64,000 nucleotides of DNA, from the NCBI GenBank assembly GCA_028285005.1, contig JANQQP010000043.1:1-64000 (forward strand), read 5' to 3'. The DNA is from Dehalococcoidia bacterium (lineage in GTDB: Bacteria; Chloroflexota; Dehalococcoidia; Lucifugimonadales; Lucifugimonadaceae). Within the stretch, counting starts at the first letter, position 1. Every line of letters starts with the position of its first letter. The notes under the pieces are model-generated. The model was not told where the DNA came from and searched no databases. It saw only the letters and a list, made by a program, of their open reading frames with translations. The translations under genes and the position numbers were made by a program. Positions 24,972 through 34,940 of this stretch are shown one piece after another.

Positions 24972-25268
24972 ATGACATTGGCCCACCTGCGCACCTACAC
25001 GATCAAAGACGGCGAGATGCAGAACTGGCTGAGCCTGTTCAATGAGAAGCTGGTCCCGTTGTTGAACGAACACGGCATCACGGTCGAGGGCACATGGGTG
25101 AACGAAGATGAATCAGAGTTCATCTGGGTGCGCAGCTACGGCGATTCCGCGGCAGATATTGAGGCCAAAGAGGCAGCGTTCTACGGTTCGGAGTGGTGGC
25201 TCGCGAACGTAGACCACGTGCGCGGTCATCTCACAGGCCGGGACATCAAGCTGATCAAGTCCGTCTAG
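24972..25268 (+). CDS. NIPSNAP-family small protein
   Basis: This 98-residue protein starts MTLAHLRTYTIKDGEMQNWLSLFNEKL and ends in a YGSEWW...V pattern, consistent with the NIPSNAP fold, a dimeric alpha+beta barrel of unknown activity. The gene stands alone, 232 bp from the divergent PPDK gene, and is convergent with gyrB (stops 5 bp apart). SAR202-like genomes tend to carry several such barrels; the 99-residue protein at 17.4 kb is a possible relative. Confidence 0.75.
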   Translation: MTLAHLRTYTIKDGEMQNWLSLFNEKLVPLLNEHGITVEGTWVNEDESEFIWVRSYGDSAADIEAKEAAFYGSEWWLANVDHVRGHLTGRDIKLIKSV

Positions 25269-25273
25269 GGCGC

Positions 25274-28171
<2,898 letters not shown>

Positions 28172-28660
28172 ATGACCTCGAAATACGAACCATCGCTGGC
28201 ACGACGGTCTATTCGGCTCCGGGCGTTCGACTACACCTCAGCCGGCTACTACTTTGTGACAACGAACGTCGTTAGTCACGCACCGGCGCTCGGCGTTGTG
28301 GATAGTGACGGTTGTCGGCTTACTGCGGCAGGAGAACTTGTACAAGCCGCCTGGACCGCGCTACCCGATCGGTTCGAGTACATGTCAACGGACGCGTTTT
28401 CCGTTCAGCCTGACCACGTTCACGCGATTGTTGTACTCAATGCAGGTGCGACCGCTTCGTTGGGTACCGTCATGAGAGCCTTCAAGTCGATATCTGCACG
28501 CTCAGTCAATGAGGATCTAGGCCGACACGGACAGCGGCTCTGGCAACGGAACTTCTACGAGCGGGTGATCCGCAACGAGCGTGAGCTGGTGAAGGTACGC
28601 AACTACGTCCGGTTCAATTGGATGAAGAGTTTGGAGCACAGCGGCGGTCCTGAGGTGTAG
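28172..28660 (+). CDS. REP-associated tyrosine transposase (RAYT, Y1 HUH family)
   Basis: This 162-residue protein starts at ATG 28172; an upstream in-frame start at 28124 is possible. RLRAFDYTSAGYYFVTTN is the RAYT opening, PDHVHAIVV carries the HUH metal-binding pair (H-x-H), and NFYERVIRNERELVKVRNYVRFN is the C-terminal helix with the nucleophilic Tyr. RAYTs are single-copy, domesticated relatives of IS200/IS605 TnpA that cleave REP sequences next to a GTAG tetranucleotide. Here REP-like elements carrying GTAG flank the gene as an inverted pair and a third copy is at the window start. The reading frame is intact, so it is probably functional. Confidence 0.88.
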   Translation: MTSKYEPSLARRSIRLRAFDYTSAGYYFVTTNVVSHAPALGVVDSDGCRLTAAGELVQAAWTALPDRFEYMSTDAFSVQPDHVHAIVVLNAGATASLGTVMRAFKSISARSVNEDLGRHGQRLWQRNFYERVIRNERELVKVRNYVRFNWMKSLEHSGGPEV

Positions 28661-28677
28661 GTCGCGGGCTAGTCGAC

Positions 28678-28722
28678 GTGATGGCTCCACCATCACCGGG
28701 CGCAGCGAGCAGCGCCCCTACC
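28678..28722 (-). repeat. REP-like element, copy 3, downstream of RAYT
   Basis: On the minus strand this reads GGTAG, stem GGGCGC/GCGCCC (28698-28717 with an 8-nt loop) and a 7-bp stem GTGATGG/CCATCAC with a 5-nt loop (28678-28696). The first hairpin is nearly identical to the other copies. The second keeps the shape with a different sequence, as expected if structure is selected. It is inverted relative to copy 2. Confidence 0.8.
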
Positions 28723-28839
28723 AAATCGCGTTAGTACGACCAACTCTGCTTCGCAGGTCTATAATCCGCCGCGCCGGACGATGCAGGCTGCGAACTGGCC
28801 GCTGACAGACATCTGGTATAGACATCGGGAGCCGATCGC

Positions 28840-29829
28840 TTGGACATTTCAAATGAAACGCTAATGCTCATGCTTCGACGCATGTGGACCATCAGGCACT
28901 TCGAAGAGAAGGTGATGGAGGTGCACAGCGCAGGTGAGTTCGCAGGGGCCGCTCACCCGTACATCGGTGAAGAGGCGGTCGCCGTCGGTGCATGCGCCGC
29001 TCTCAAGCCGACCGACTACATCGCAGGCAACCACCGCTCGCATGGACACCCGCTCGCGAAGGGCGGAAGCATGAAAGGTGCCATGGCGGAGCTGTACGGG
29101 CGTGTTGATGGCTACTGCAAGGGCAAGGGCGGCTCGATGCATCTCGCCGACTTCTCTATCGGGATTCTTGGCGAATCCGGCATCGTCGCATCGTCTGTAC
29201 CGGTCGCCACGGGCGCAGCATTAGCGGCGCATCTGAAAGGCGAGGACTTCGTCTCGCTGGTGTTCTTTGGCGACGGAGCCTCGAACCAGGGCGCCTGCCA
29301 CGAGTCGATGAACCTGGCGGCCCTCTGGAAGCTGCCGGTGATATTCCTCTGCGAGAACAACCAGTTCGCAGTCACGACTTCGTACAAGGACTCAGTCGCT
29401 GTCGAGCACATCTCGGACCGCGCTCCTGCCTACAACATGCCTGGCGTGCTGGTAGATGGCCAGGACGCGATCGCAATGTATGAGGCGACGTCTGAGGCCG
29501 TTGCGAGGGCCAGGGCGGGCGAAGGGCCGACGTTGATCGAAGGCCTTACGTTTCGCTACGAGGAGCACTCGTTGGGACTTGGTCGCGTCCGCAGGGGCGA
29601 GTACAGGACAGAGGGGGAGATCGATGAGTGGCGGAAGCGCGACCCGATCGTGATTCACACCGACCGGCTGGTCGCCCAGGGAATTGCGACTGCCGAGGAG
29701 TGTGAGGCGATCAGCGCCGAGATCAAGCAGGAGGTCGAGGAGGCGGTGGAGTTCGCTCGCAACAGCGCGTTCCCGGAGGCTCCTGACCTGTTCGATGACA
29801 TGTGGGCCGACCCGATACCGGCGCCATAG
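28840..29829 (+). CDS. 2-oxoacid/acetoin dehydrogenase E1 alpha
   Basis: This 329-residue protein starts at TTG. It has the thiamine-diphosphate-binding segment GDGASNQGACHESMNLAALWKLPVIFLCENN (GDG ... NN) and GNHRSHGHPLAKG near the active site. E1 alpha and beta decarboxylate a 2-oxoacid or acetoin and load the acyl group on E2 lipoate. Length and motifs fit AcoA/PdhA of the heterotetrameric type. The beta gene follows after a 74-nt gap that holds an inserted hairpin element. The E2 is at 14.3 kb. Confidence 0.92.
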   Translation: MDISNETLMLMLRRMWTIRHFEEKVMEVHSAGEFAGAAHPYIGEEAVAVGACAALKPTDYIAGNHRSHGHPLAKGGSMKGAMAELYGRVDGYCKGKGGSMHLADFSIGILGESGIVASSVPVATGAALAAHLKGEDFVSLVFFGDGASNQGACHESMNLAALWKLPVIFLCENNQFAVTTSYKDSVAVEHISDRAPAYNMPGVLVDGQDAIAMYEATSEAVARARAGEGPTLIEGLTFRYEEHSLGLGRVRRGEYRTEGEIDEWRKRDPIVIHTDRLVAQGIATAEECEAISAEIKQEVEEAVEFARNSAFPEAPDLFDDMWADPIPAP

Positions 29830-29903
29830 GCAAAACCAGAACCTCAGCCCTCTCCCGAATTGGGAGAGAGGACAAAAACCAGAATCAACCCCGAGAAGAA
29901 GAT
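29830..29903. repeat. Hairpin insertion flanked by a 10-bp direct repeat
   Basis: Between E1 alpha and beta a 7-bp stem CTCTCCC/GGGAGAG (29850-29856 and 29862-29868, loop GAATT) is bordered by two identical copies of AAAACCAGAA (29832-29841 and 29875-29884). The direct repeats look like a target-site duplication or recombination scar around a miniature element of about 33 bp. It leaves the downstream ribosome-binding site GAGAAGAAG intact. Confidence 0.65.
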
Positions 29904-30869
29904 ATGGCGCAGACGGTATTTGTAGAGGCGATCAACCAGGCACTCATCGAAGAGATGGAGCGTGACGAGAACGTATTCGTCATGGGCGAGGACATCCGTC
30001 GTGCCGTATACGGAGCAACGGCCGAGCTGATGGACAGGTTTGGCGAGAAGCGCGTTCTGGACACACCCCTCTCAGAAAACGGCTTCTTCGGCGCTGCTAT
30101 CGGCGCTTCGCTCGTAGGTATGCGACCTGTTGTGGAGACGCTAACCAGCTTCATGTGGGTCGCGATGGACCAGCTGATCAGCCAGGCAGCGAAGATGCGC
30201 TACATGTTCGGCGGCCAGGCGACCCTGCCTGTAGTTTTCAGGGCGACGATGTTCTACGGCGGGGGCTCAGCGGCTCACCACTCAGACCGTAGCTACCCGA
30301 TGTTCATGAATATGCCGGGACTGAAGATCATTGTTCCTTCGAACCCGGCTGACATGAAAGGCCTGCTGAAGCAATCGATCCGGGACAACGACCCGTGCAT
30401 CGTGTTCGAGGACGGCACGCTATTCGGCTCACGAGGCGAGGTGCCGGACGGACAGGAGGCGATTCCGTTCGGACAGGCGCGCAAGTTCCGCGAAGGGTCT
30501 GACGTGACGATCGTCGCTATCGCGGGTGGAGTCGGTCAGTCTGAGCAGGCTGCTGACGACCTGTCGAACGAGGGAATCTCAGTTGAGGTGATCGACCCGC
30601 GAACGCTAGTGCCGCTGGACAAGCAGGCGATTCTCGATTCTGTCGAGAAGACCGGACGACTTGTGATCGTCGACCCTGCGCACAAGGTCTGCAGCGCTGC
30701 GAGCGAGATCGCTTCTATCGTGTCACAGGAGGGTTTCTGGTCCCTGCAGGCGCCGATTCAGAAGGTGGCGGCTGAGCAGGTGCACATTCCGTTCACGCCG
30801 GCGCTGGAGTCGCTCGTCTACCCGAACCCGGACAAGATCAAGGACGCGGTGCGGGCGACGTTGGAATAG
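29904..30869 (+). CDS. 2-oxoacid/acetoin dehydrogenase E1 beta
   Basis: This 321-residue protein starts at the ATG before AQTVFVEAINQALIEEM, preceded by a purine-rich ribosome-binding site; an ORF opening at 29802 would overlap E1 alpha. It has the transketolase-like pyrimidine-binding domain (VMGEDIRR, LDTPLSENGFFGAAIGASL) and the C-terminal transketolase domain (VIDPRTLVPLD). It forms the alpha2-beta2 E1 with the preceding gene. Confidence 0.93.
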   Translation: MAQTVFVEAINQALIEEMERDENVFVMGEDIRRAVYGATAELMDRFGEKRVLDTPLSENGFFGAAIGASLVGMRPVVETLTSFMWVAMDQLISQAAKMRYMFGGQATLPVVFRATMFYGGGSAAHHSDRSYPMFMNMPGLKIIVPSNPADMKGLLKQSIRDNDPCIVFEDGTLFGSRGEVPDGQEAIPFGQARKFREGSDVTIVAIAGGVGQSEQAADDLSNEGISVEVIDPRTLVPLDKQAILDSVEKTGRLVIVDPAHKVCSAASEIASIVSQEGFWSLQAPIQKVAAEQVHIPFTPALESLVYPNPDKIKDAVRATLE

Positions 30870-30884
30870 GCTGTCGGCCGCGCT

Positions 30885-31595
30885 CTAGACTTCGGCTTCT
30901 GCGGCCTGTCTGAGGTTCAGCCGGTAGCCGACGCCCCGCTCGTTCTCGATGGGGTCGAAGCCGGGGCTGATTGCGTCGAACTTCGCCCTTATACGCTGTA
31001 CGTGGACCTTCAAGTACTCAGTCTCGTCTATGTACTCGCGTCCCCAGACCTTGGCGAGCAGCGTGCGACGCTGCACCACGTTCGGGTGGTTCTTGGTCAG
31101 GTGATACAGCAGGTTGTACTCGGTGGGCGTGAGCGGAACTTTGGTGCCGTCCAGCGAGATGTTGTGGTCAGAGAAGTTGAAGTGGAACGAACCTTCGACG
31201 AACGGCTCCTCGCTGGTTCCAAGAGGGCCGATCGAGGTGCGACGAAGAACTGCCTTGATGCGGGCGAGCAACTCGAGATGGCTGAAAGGCTTGGTTATGT
31301 AGTCGTCTGCGCCAGTCTCTAGCCCTCGCACCATGTCCAGTTCGCTGTCGCGGGCAGTGAGCATGATGATCGGGGCGTCGGTGACCTCACGCAGCCTGCT
31401 GCAGACCTCAAGGCCGCTGATGTCGGGCAGGCCGATGTCCAGGATCACCACATCCGGCTGCTCAATCTCAAACTGCTCGAGAGCCGATGCGCCATCAGGA
31501 GCCTGTACGAGATCAACCTCGGGCCATCTGAGCGCGAAGCAGATCCCAACGGCTTCGATGATGTCCGGGTCGTCGTCTACCGCCAGGACCTTCAA
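30885..31595 (-). CDS. OmpR-family response regulator
   Basis: This 236-residue protein has a receiver domain with acidic pocket DDD (7-9), phospho-acceptor D53 (VVILDIGLP), Thr in MLTARD and Lys in ITKPFS. The C-terminal winged helix (about 140-230) includes LTPTEYNLLYHL and VHVQRIRAKF. It is a DNA-binding transcription factor. The histidine kinase gene upstream overlaps it by 4 nt, so the two form a two-component pair. Target genes are unknown. Confidence 0.93.
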   Translation of the reverse strand: MKVLAVDDDPDIIEAVGICFALRWPEVDLVQAPDGASALEQFEIEQPDVVILDIGLPDISGLEVCSRLREVTDAPIIMLTARDSELDMVRGLETGADDYITKPFSHLELLARIKAVLRRTSIGPLGTSEEPFVEGSFHFNFSDHNISLDGTKVPLTPTEYNLLYHLTKNHPNVVQRRTLLAKVWGREYIDETEYLKVHVQRIRAKFDAISPGFDPIENERGVGYRLNLRQAAEAEV

Positions 31596-32536
31596 TTCAG
31601 TTCACTTCCTACCGTCCTGGCCGGTGCTATTGCGGCAGGTGATGCTGTGTTGGCCGACGGTGGCGCAGGCAACGCGTACTCGAATTTGGCTCCGCTGTCT
31701 TGACCATCATCGATATTGCTTCGCAGCCAGATGCCGCCTCCGTGCAGCTTGATGAGGCCAAATACTATCGCAAGGCCGAGGCCTGATCCGCCGCCGCCGT
31801 GCGAATCCCTACGCACCGCTCGCTGGAACGGGCGAAATATCTCGTGATGCAGCTCGGCCGGGATAGCGGGCCCGCTATTCGAAACGCAGACGTAATATGC
31901 GTTGCCGATCGATTCAGGCGCCAGGACTTCGGTGGCGTCTGGGGTGTTTGCGATGCGTGGTTTTGAGCCTGCGGTAATCGAAATGGTGCCGTCAACAGGC
32001 GAGAAGCGGATTGCGTTGGAGAGTAGCGCCGCCAGTATCTGGCGGAGGCGAACCTCGCTGGACAGCACCGTGCTCTGATCACCACCAAGATCGAGGTCAA
32101 AACCGATTCTTCTACTGCGGGCCGCATGGTCGGCGTCGGCTACAGCCCCGAGGATCTGCTCGGTAGCGTCGACAGGCACGCTTTCGAATGTCAACGTGCC
32201 GGCTTCGAGGTAGCCGACTTCTAGTACGTCGGAAATCTGCCGTTCCAATCGTGAGGTGGCACGGTCAATTCCCTCGACAAGTCTCTTCGTGTCTTCCGGG
32301 TTGGCGATGGCTGCCGGGTCGCTGAGCAGGTCGACCCAAACTCTGAGTGATGAGAGTGGCGAGCGGAGCTGGTGCGCCAGGTTCGATAGGAACTCGACGC
32401 CAATGCCGCTTTGCGGCTGATGTGATGAGGTTTCGGCCCGCGCCGCGCCGTCAGAACCGTTGCCAGCACGTTCAAGCTCGGGTTTCGCAGAGCTTGTTGC
32501 GGGGTCTTCCGAGGCGATTGTGTTGTGAGCCTGCAT
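31592..32536 (-). CDS. Soluble sensor histidine kinase
   Basis: This 314-residue protein has no membrane helices or recognisable sensor domain; the first 45 residues are disordered. The H-box is EFLSNLAHQLRSPLSSLR with H55, the usual HELR being HQLR here. The HATPase domain has an N-box near LLSNAIRFSP and a G-box GSGLGLAIVFGLIKLHGG. It phosphorylates the adjacent OmpR-family regulator. The input signal is probably cytoplasmic or supplied by a partner. The start codon is close to, and divergent from, the diguanylate cyclase region. Confidence 0.9.
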   Translation of the reverse strand: MQAHNTIASEDPATSSAKPELERAGNGSDGAARAETSSHQPQSGIGVEFLSNLAHQLRSPLSSLRVWVDLLSDPAAIANPEDTKRLVEGIDRATSRLERQISDVLEVGYLEAGTLTFESVPVDATEQILGAVADADHAARSRRIGFDLDLGGDQSTVLSSEVRLRQILAALLSNAIRFSPVDGTISITAGSKPRIANTPDATEVLAPESIGNAYYVCVSNSGPAIPAELHHEIFRPFQRAVRRDSHGGGGSGLGLAIVFGLIKLHGGGIWLRSNIDDGQDSGAKFEYALPAPPSANTASPAAIAPARTVGSELN

Positions 32537-32668
32537 ACTCGAACGAGTATATTCAGCCGAGTATTACCAAAACCAGTCACCCGCCAACGGGAATGGGCCA
32601 ACGCACCTGCGTCGGTAAAGCCAGGTGAGGCGCCATTCAGGCGAAGTTGTTTGAGGAGACCTGTCTGC

Positions 32669-33505
32669 GTGAATGATCGCGGCGAAAAAGGCGCACTTTC
32701 GGCGTTGATATCCGACAGAGCCGCTGAGCTTCGTGTCGCGTGGCGTGCTGCGGCACATTTTGACGATGTTGCGGCGATGCATATCTCAGGTCACGGCGAA
32801 CAGATGCTGCTCAGCCTCAGCGCACGCATCGACTCAGGATCTAGCGAATCGCTTCGCCAACTGATGTCCTCTCCACCCTGGACCGGGAATAAAGGCGAGG
32901 CTGATGCGCCTCTTTCGCTGCTGGTCGCTCTCGAAGCGACTCTAAACAAAGCGATTGGCGATCGTCCTGAGATGAGGTCAGCCGCGGAAAAGCTGGTCGC
33001 GGATCTTGCGGCTGCAATCGATTCTGTGCAGCGAGACAAGGTTCGACGGCTGGAAGAGCGCATCGCTACGGACCCGTTGACCGGCGCCATGAGCAGACTG
33101 GCTGTGATGGAGCACCTGGAGACAGAGTGCTCGAGGGCAAGTCGCTATGGTCGACCGTTGAGCGTCGTGTATCTCGATGTTGACGGGCTTAAGAGCACGA
33201 ACGATGAGCTGGGCCATCGAGCCGGTGACGATCTGCTGCGCAAGCTTACGGAGTGCGTGGCCGCCAACACCAGGGCGGCGGACCTGTTCGGCAGGCTGAG
33301 CGGTGATGAGTTCCTGCTGGTATTGCCTGAGACGGACCTGGCTGGCGCTTCCGCGGTGGCTGAGAAGCTGAGCAGGGTCCTGGCCGAAGAGAGTCTGCAT
33401 GCCACCTGCGGGACCGCAGGGACACCAGGGACGACGCCTGAGCCAGCAGAACTGGTAGAGGCTGCCGATGCGTCTATGAGGGCTCTGAAGGCCCGCAGAG
33501 CCTAA
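32669..33505 (+). CDS. Diguanylate cyclase (GGDEF domain)
   Basis: This 278-residue protein starts at the GTG at 32669 after GAGGAG; the longer reading from 32525 overlaps the histidine-kinase start. An N-terminal helical region (1-110) has no known domain. The GGDEF domain carries DPLTGAMSR, YLDVDGLKSTNDELGH and RLSGDEF, the active loop with Ser for the first Gly. RAAD just before it fits the product-inhibition I-site (RxxD). It makes cyclic di-GMP from two GTP. The divergent two-component pair may control it. Confidence 0.9.
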   Translation: MNDRGEKGALSALISDRAAELRVAWRAAAHFDDVAAMHISGHGEQMLLSLSARIDSGSSESLRQLMSSPPWTGNKGEADAPLSLLVALEATLNKAIGDRPEMRSAAEKLVADLAAAIDSVQRDKVRRLEERIATDPLTGAMSRLAVMEHLETECSRASRYGRPLSVVYLDVDGLKSTNDELGHRAGDDLLRKLTECVAANTRAADLFGRLSGDEFLLVLPETDLAGASAVAEKLSRVLAEESLHATCGTAGTPGTTPEPAELVEAADASMRALKARRA

Positions 33506-34251
33506 TTCAGCGGCCGTTCCCACACTCTGCATGACCAGACGGACGTGACGGCCCGCTCAAGCTCGTGGATCCCCGGGCGTTCCACCGGCACTCGCCACGG
33601 CGCGATGCGGTCGGACAGATCGTTCGGCAGGGTCAGGCGCTTCAGGAACTGGAGAATCACGTTCCTGTCGCCTCCGAAGGCTAACCAGTCGATGTGACCT
33701 TCGTGGGCTTCGATTCGGGACCGCGCCACTTCCGCAACCTGATCGAACAGTTCCTGAATTGCCTTCTCGCGGTTGCGCACGAAGCGACTGGCAGACTGAC
33801 CACCCTTGCGCTGGCGGTTCTTGACGTACCTGCCACCGGTCTTGTGCACGATGAGCTTCTCATCTTCGGCGATGCCGAACGAGTATCTGCCGAGGCGTAG
33901 CAGGATGATGGCGACGGTCTGTGCCTGCTGTACCAGTTGTTCGAGAGTTGAGAACTCAGAGAAGTCGCCCGATTGGCCGATCGGGAATGGCGGAGCGAGT
34001 GCCATGAGGACCTCGGGCCCCGACGGCGCTACTGTCCTGGTGAACAGCGCCAGGCCGCTTTCTGACTCGGCAGCTGAAGAAGGCAGCCAATCCCAGTCTT
34101 CAACCTCAGCGGCAGGTATCAGCTCTCCTGGTTTGAGCAGTTGCATTCGCCAGGTTGCGCCCGGCTCCATCTCCATGTCCGCCAGCATCTCCAGCGTGGA
34201 GCGCCGTGAGATCAGGCGCTGATGGACGGGAGGAGCTTTGCCGGCGCTCAT
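33502..34251 (-). CDS. VLRF1-like (Vms1/eRF1-related) peptidyl-tRNA hydrolase
   Basis: This 249-residue protein has a central alpha/beta domain followed by GGRYVKNRQRKGGQSASRFVRNRE, with Q152 in the GGQ-like loop. This arrangement of a Gly-Gly-Gln loop with basic helices is the signature of the Vms1-like release factor (VLRF1) domain, which frees nascent chains from tRNA on stalled large subunits. The C-terminal helical part includes HEGHIDWLAFGGDRNVILQFL. It overlaps the preceding GNAT gene by 4 nt, suggesting coupled expression. Bacterial VLRF1 members are known mainly from Actinobacteria and relatives. The assignment rests on the loop and its surroundings. Confidence 0.6.
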   Translation of the reverse strand: MSAGKAPPVHQRLISRRSTLEMLADMEMEPGATWRMQLLKPGELIPAAEVEDWDWLPSSAAESESGLALFTRTVAPSGPEVLMALAPPFPIGQSGDFSEFSTLEQLVQQAQTVAIILLRLGRYSFGIAEDEKLIVHKTGGRYVKNRQRKGGQSASRFVRNREKAIQELFDQVAEVARSRIEAHEGHIDWLAFGGDRNVILQFLKRLTLPNDLSDRIAPWRVPVERPGIHELERAVTSVWSCRVWERPLN

Positions 34252-34853
34252 TGCGGCTTCGGCGATGCCGTGGTTCCGGATGACTGGAGTGGCTTTTGCA
34301 GCTTGAAAACAGTGATCGGGCCGTAGCTGCTGGTCTCAACCTCAGCATAGTCGAGTTTGCTGTACATATCTCGTGCGGACGGCTGCAACTCGGATACGTA
34401 GAGCCACATCTGCTCGAAGCCCTGCCTGGCCGCCCACTGTTCGGCATGCCTAGAGAGGAGGGTTGCGAGGCCTTTACGCCTGAACTCGGGCTTAACGACG
34501 ATTCGCCTGAGAAGTGCTGTGTCGGATGGAGCCTCGTCTCTGTTTGAATCGACTGCGGCCATCGCAACAATGTCGTGCTCTTTCGATTCGAGCAGCCACA
34601 TGCGACGGCCGGGCTTCGAGTAATGGACAGAAGCTCTCGAAAGGTCGTCCATCAGGCAGGAGTCCGTGTACTTCTTGAGCGCGATGCGGGTTGCTGAGTC
34701 TGCGTCCTCTGGCATCAGTCCTGCCTGAGACTCAATAAACAGGCTGCGCACAACCTCGTTGTCTGTGGGACTGATCTCGCGCAGCGCAAGGCCGGGCCTG
34801 AACAGGCTATCTTCGAATTCCGGTTCAGGAGCGTTTTCATCTGTGTCTGCCAT
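34248..34853 (-). CDS. GNAT-family N-acetyltransferase
   Basis: This 201-residue protein has a classical GNAT core: LRRIVVKPEFRRKGLATLLSRHAEQWA holds the acetyl-CoA pyrophosphate loop (R-R-K-G-L-A), followed by GFEQMWLYV and a final ARDMYSKLDYAEVE beta strand. The N-terminal 30 residues are acidic and probably flexible. Overlap of 4 nt with the VLRF1-like gene downstream suggests a functional link, perhaps acetylation of a ribosomal or tRNA-bound target. The acceptor is unknown. Confidence 0.8.
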   Translation of the reverse strand: MADTDENAPEPEFEDSLFRPGLALREISPTDNEVVRSLFIESQAGLMPEDADSATRIALKKYTDSCLMDDLSRASVHYSKPGRRMWLLESKEHDIVAMAAVDSNRDEAPSDTALLRRIVVKPEFRRKGLATLLSRHAEQWAARQGFEQMWLYVSELQPSARDMYSKLDYAEVETSSYGPITVFKLQKPLQSSGTTASPKPQ

Positions 34854-34886
34854 GAAAACACTTTATCTCAGGCCCCATCATGACGC

Positions 34887-34919
34887 GAAGAGGCCCGATC
34901 GTGATGACCAGGCCTCTTC
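34887..34919 (-). terminator. Hairpin downstream of the coiled-coil lipoprotein gene
   Basis: GAAGAGGCC (34887-34895) pairs perfectly with GGCCTCTTC (34911-34919) around a 15-nt loop, 22 nt past the stop of the leftward coiled-coil gene. No clear T-run follows on the minus strand, so this is a terminator-like or 3'-stabilising hairpin. Confidence 0.45.
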
Positions 34920-34940
34920 ATAGTTGCGTTTGGCTCTGCC

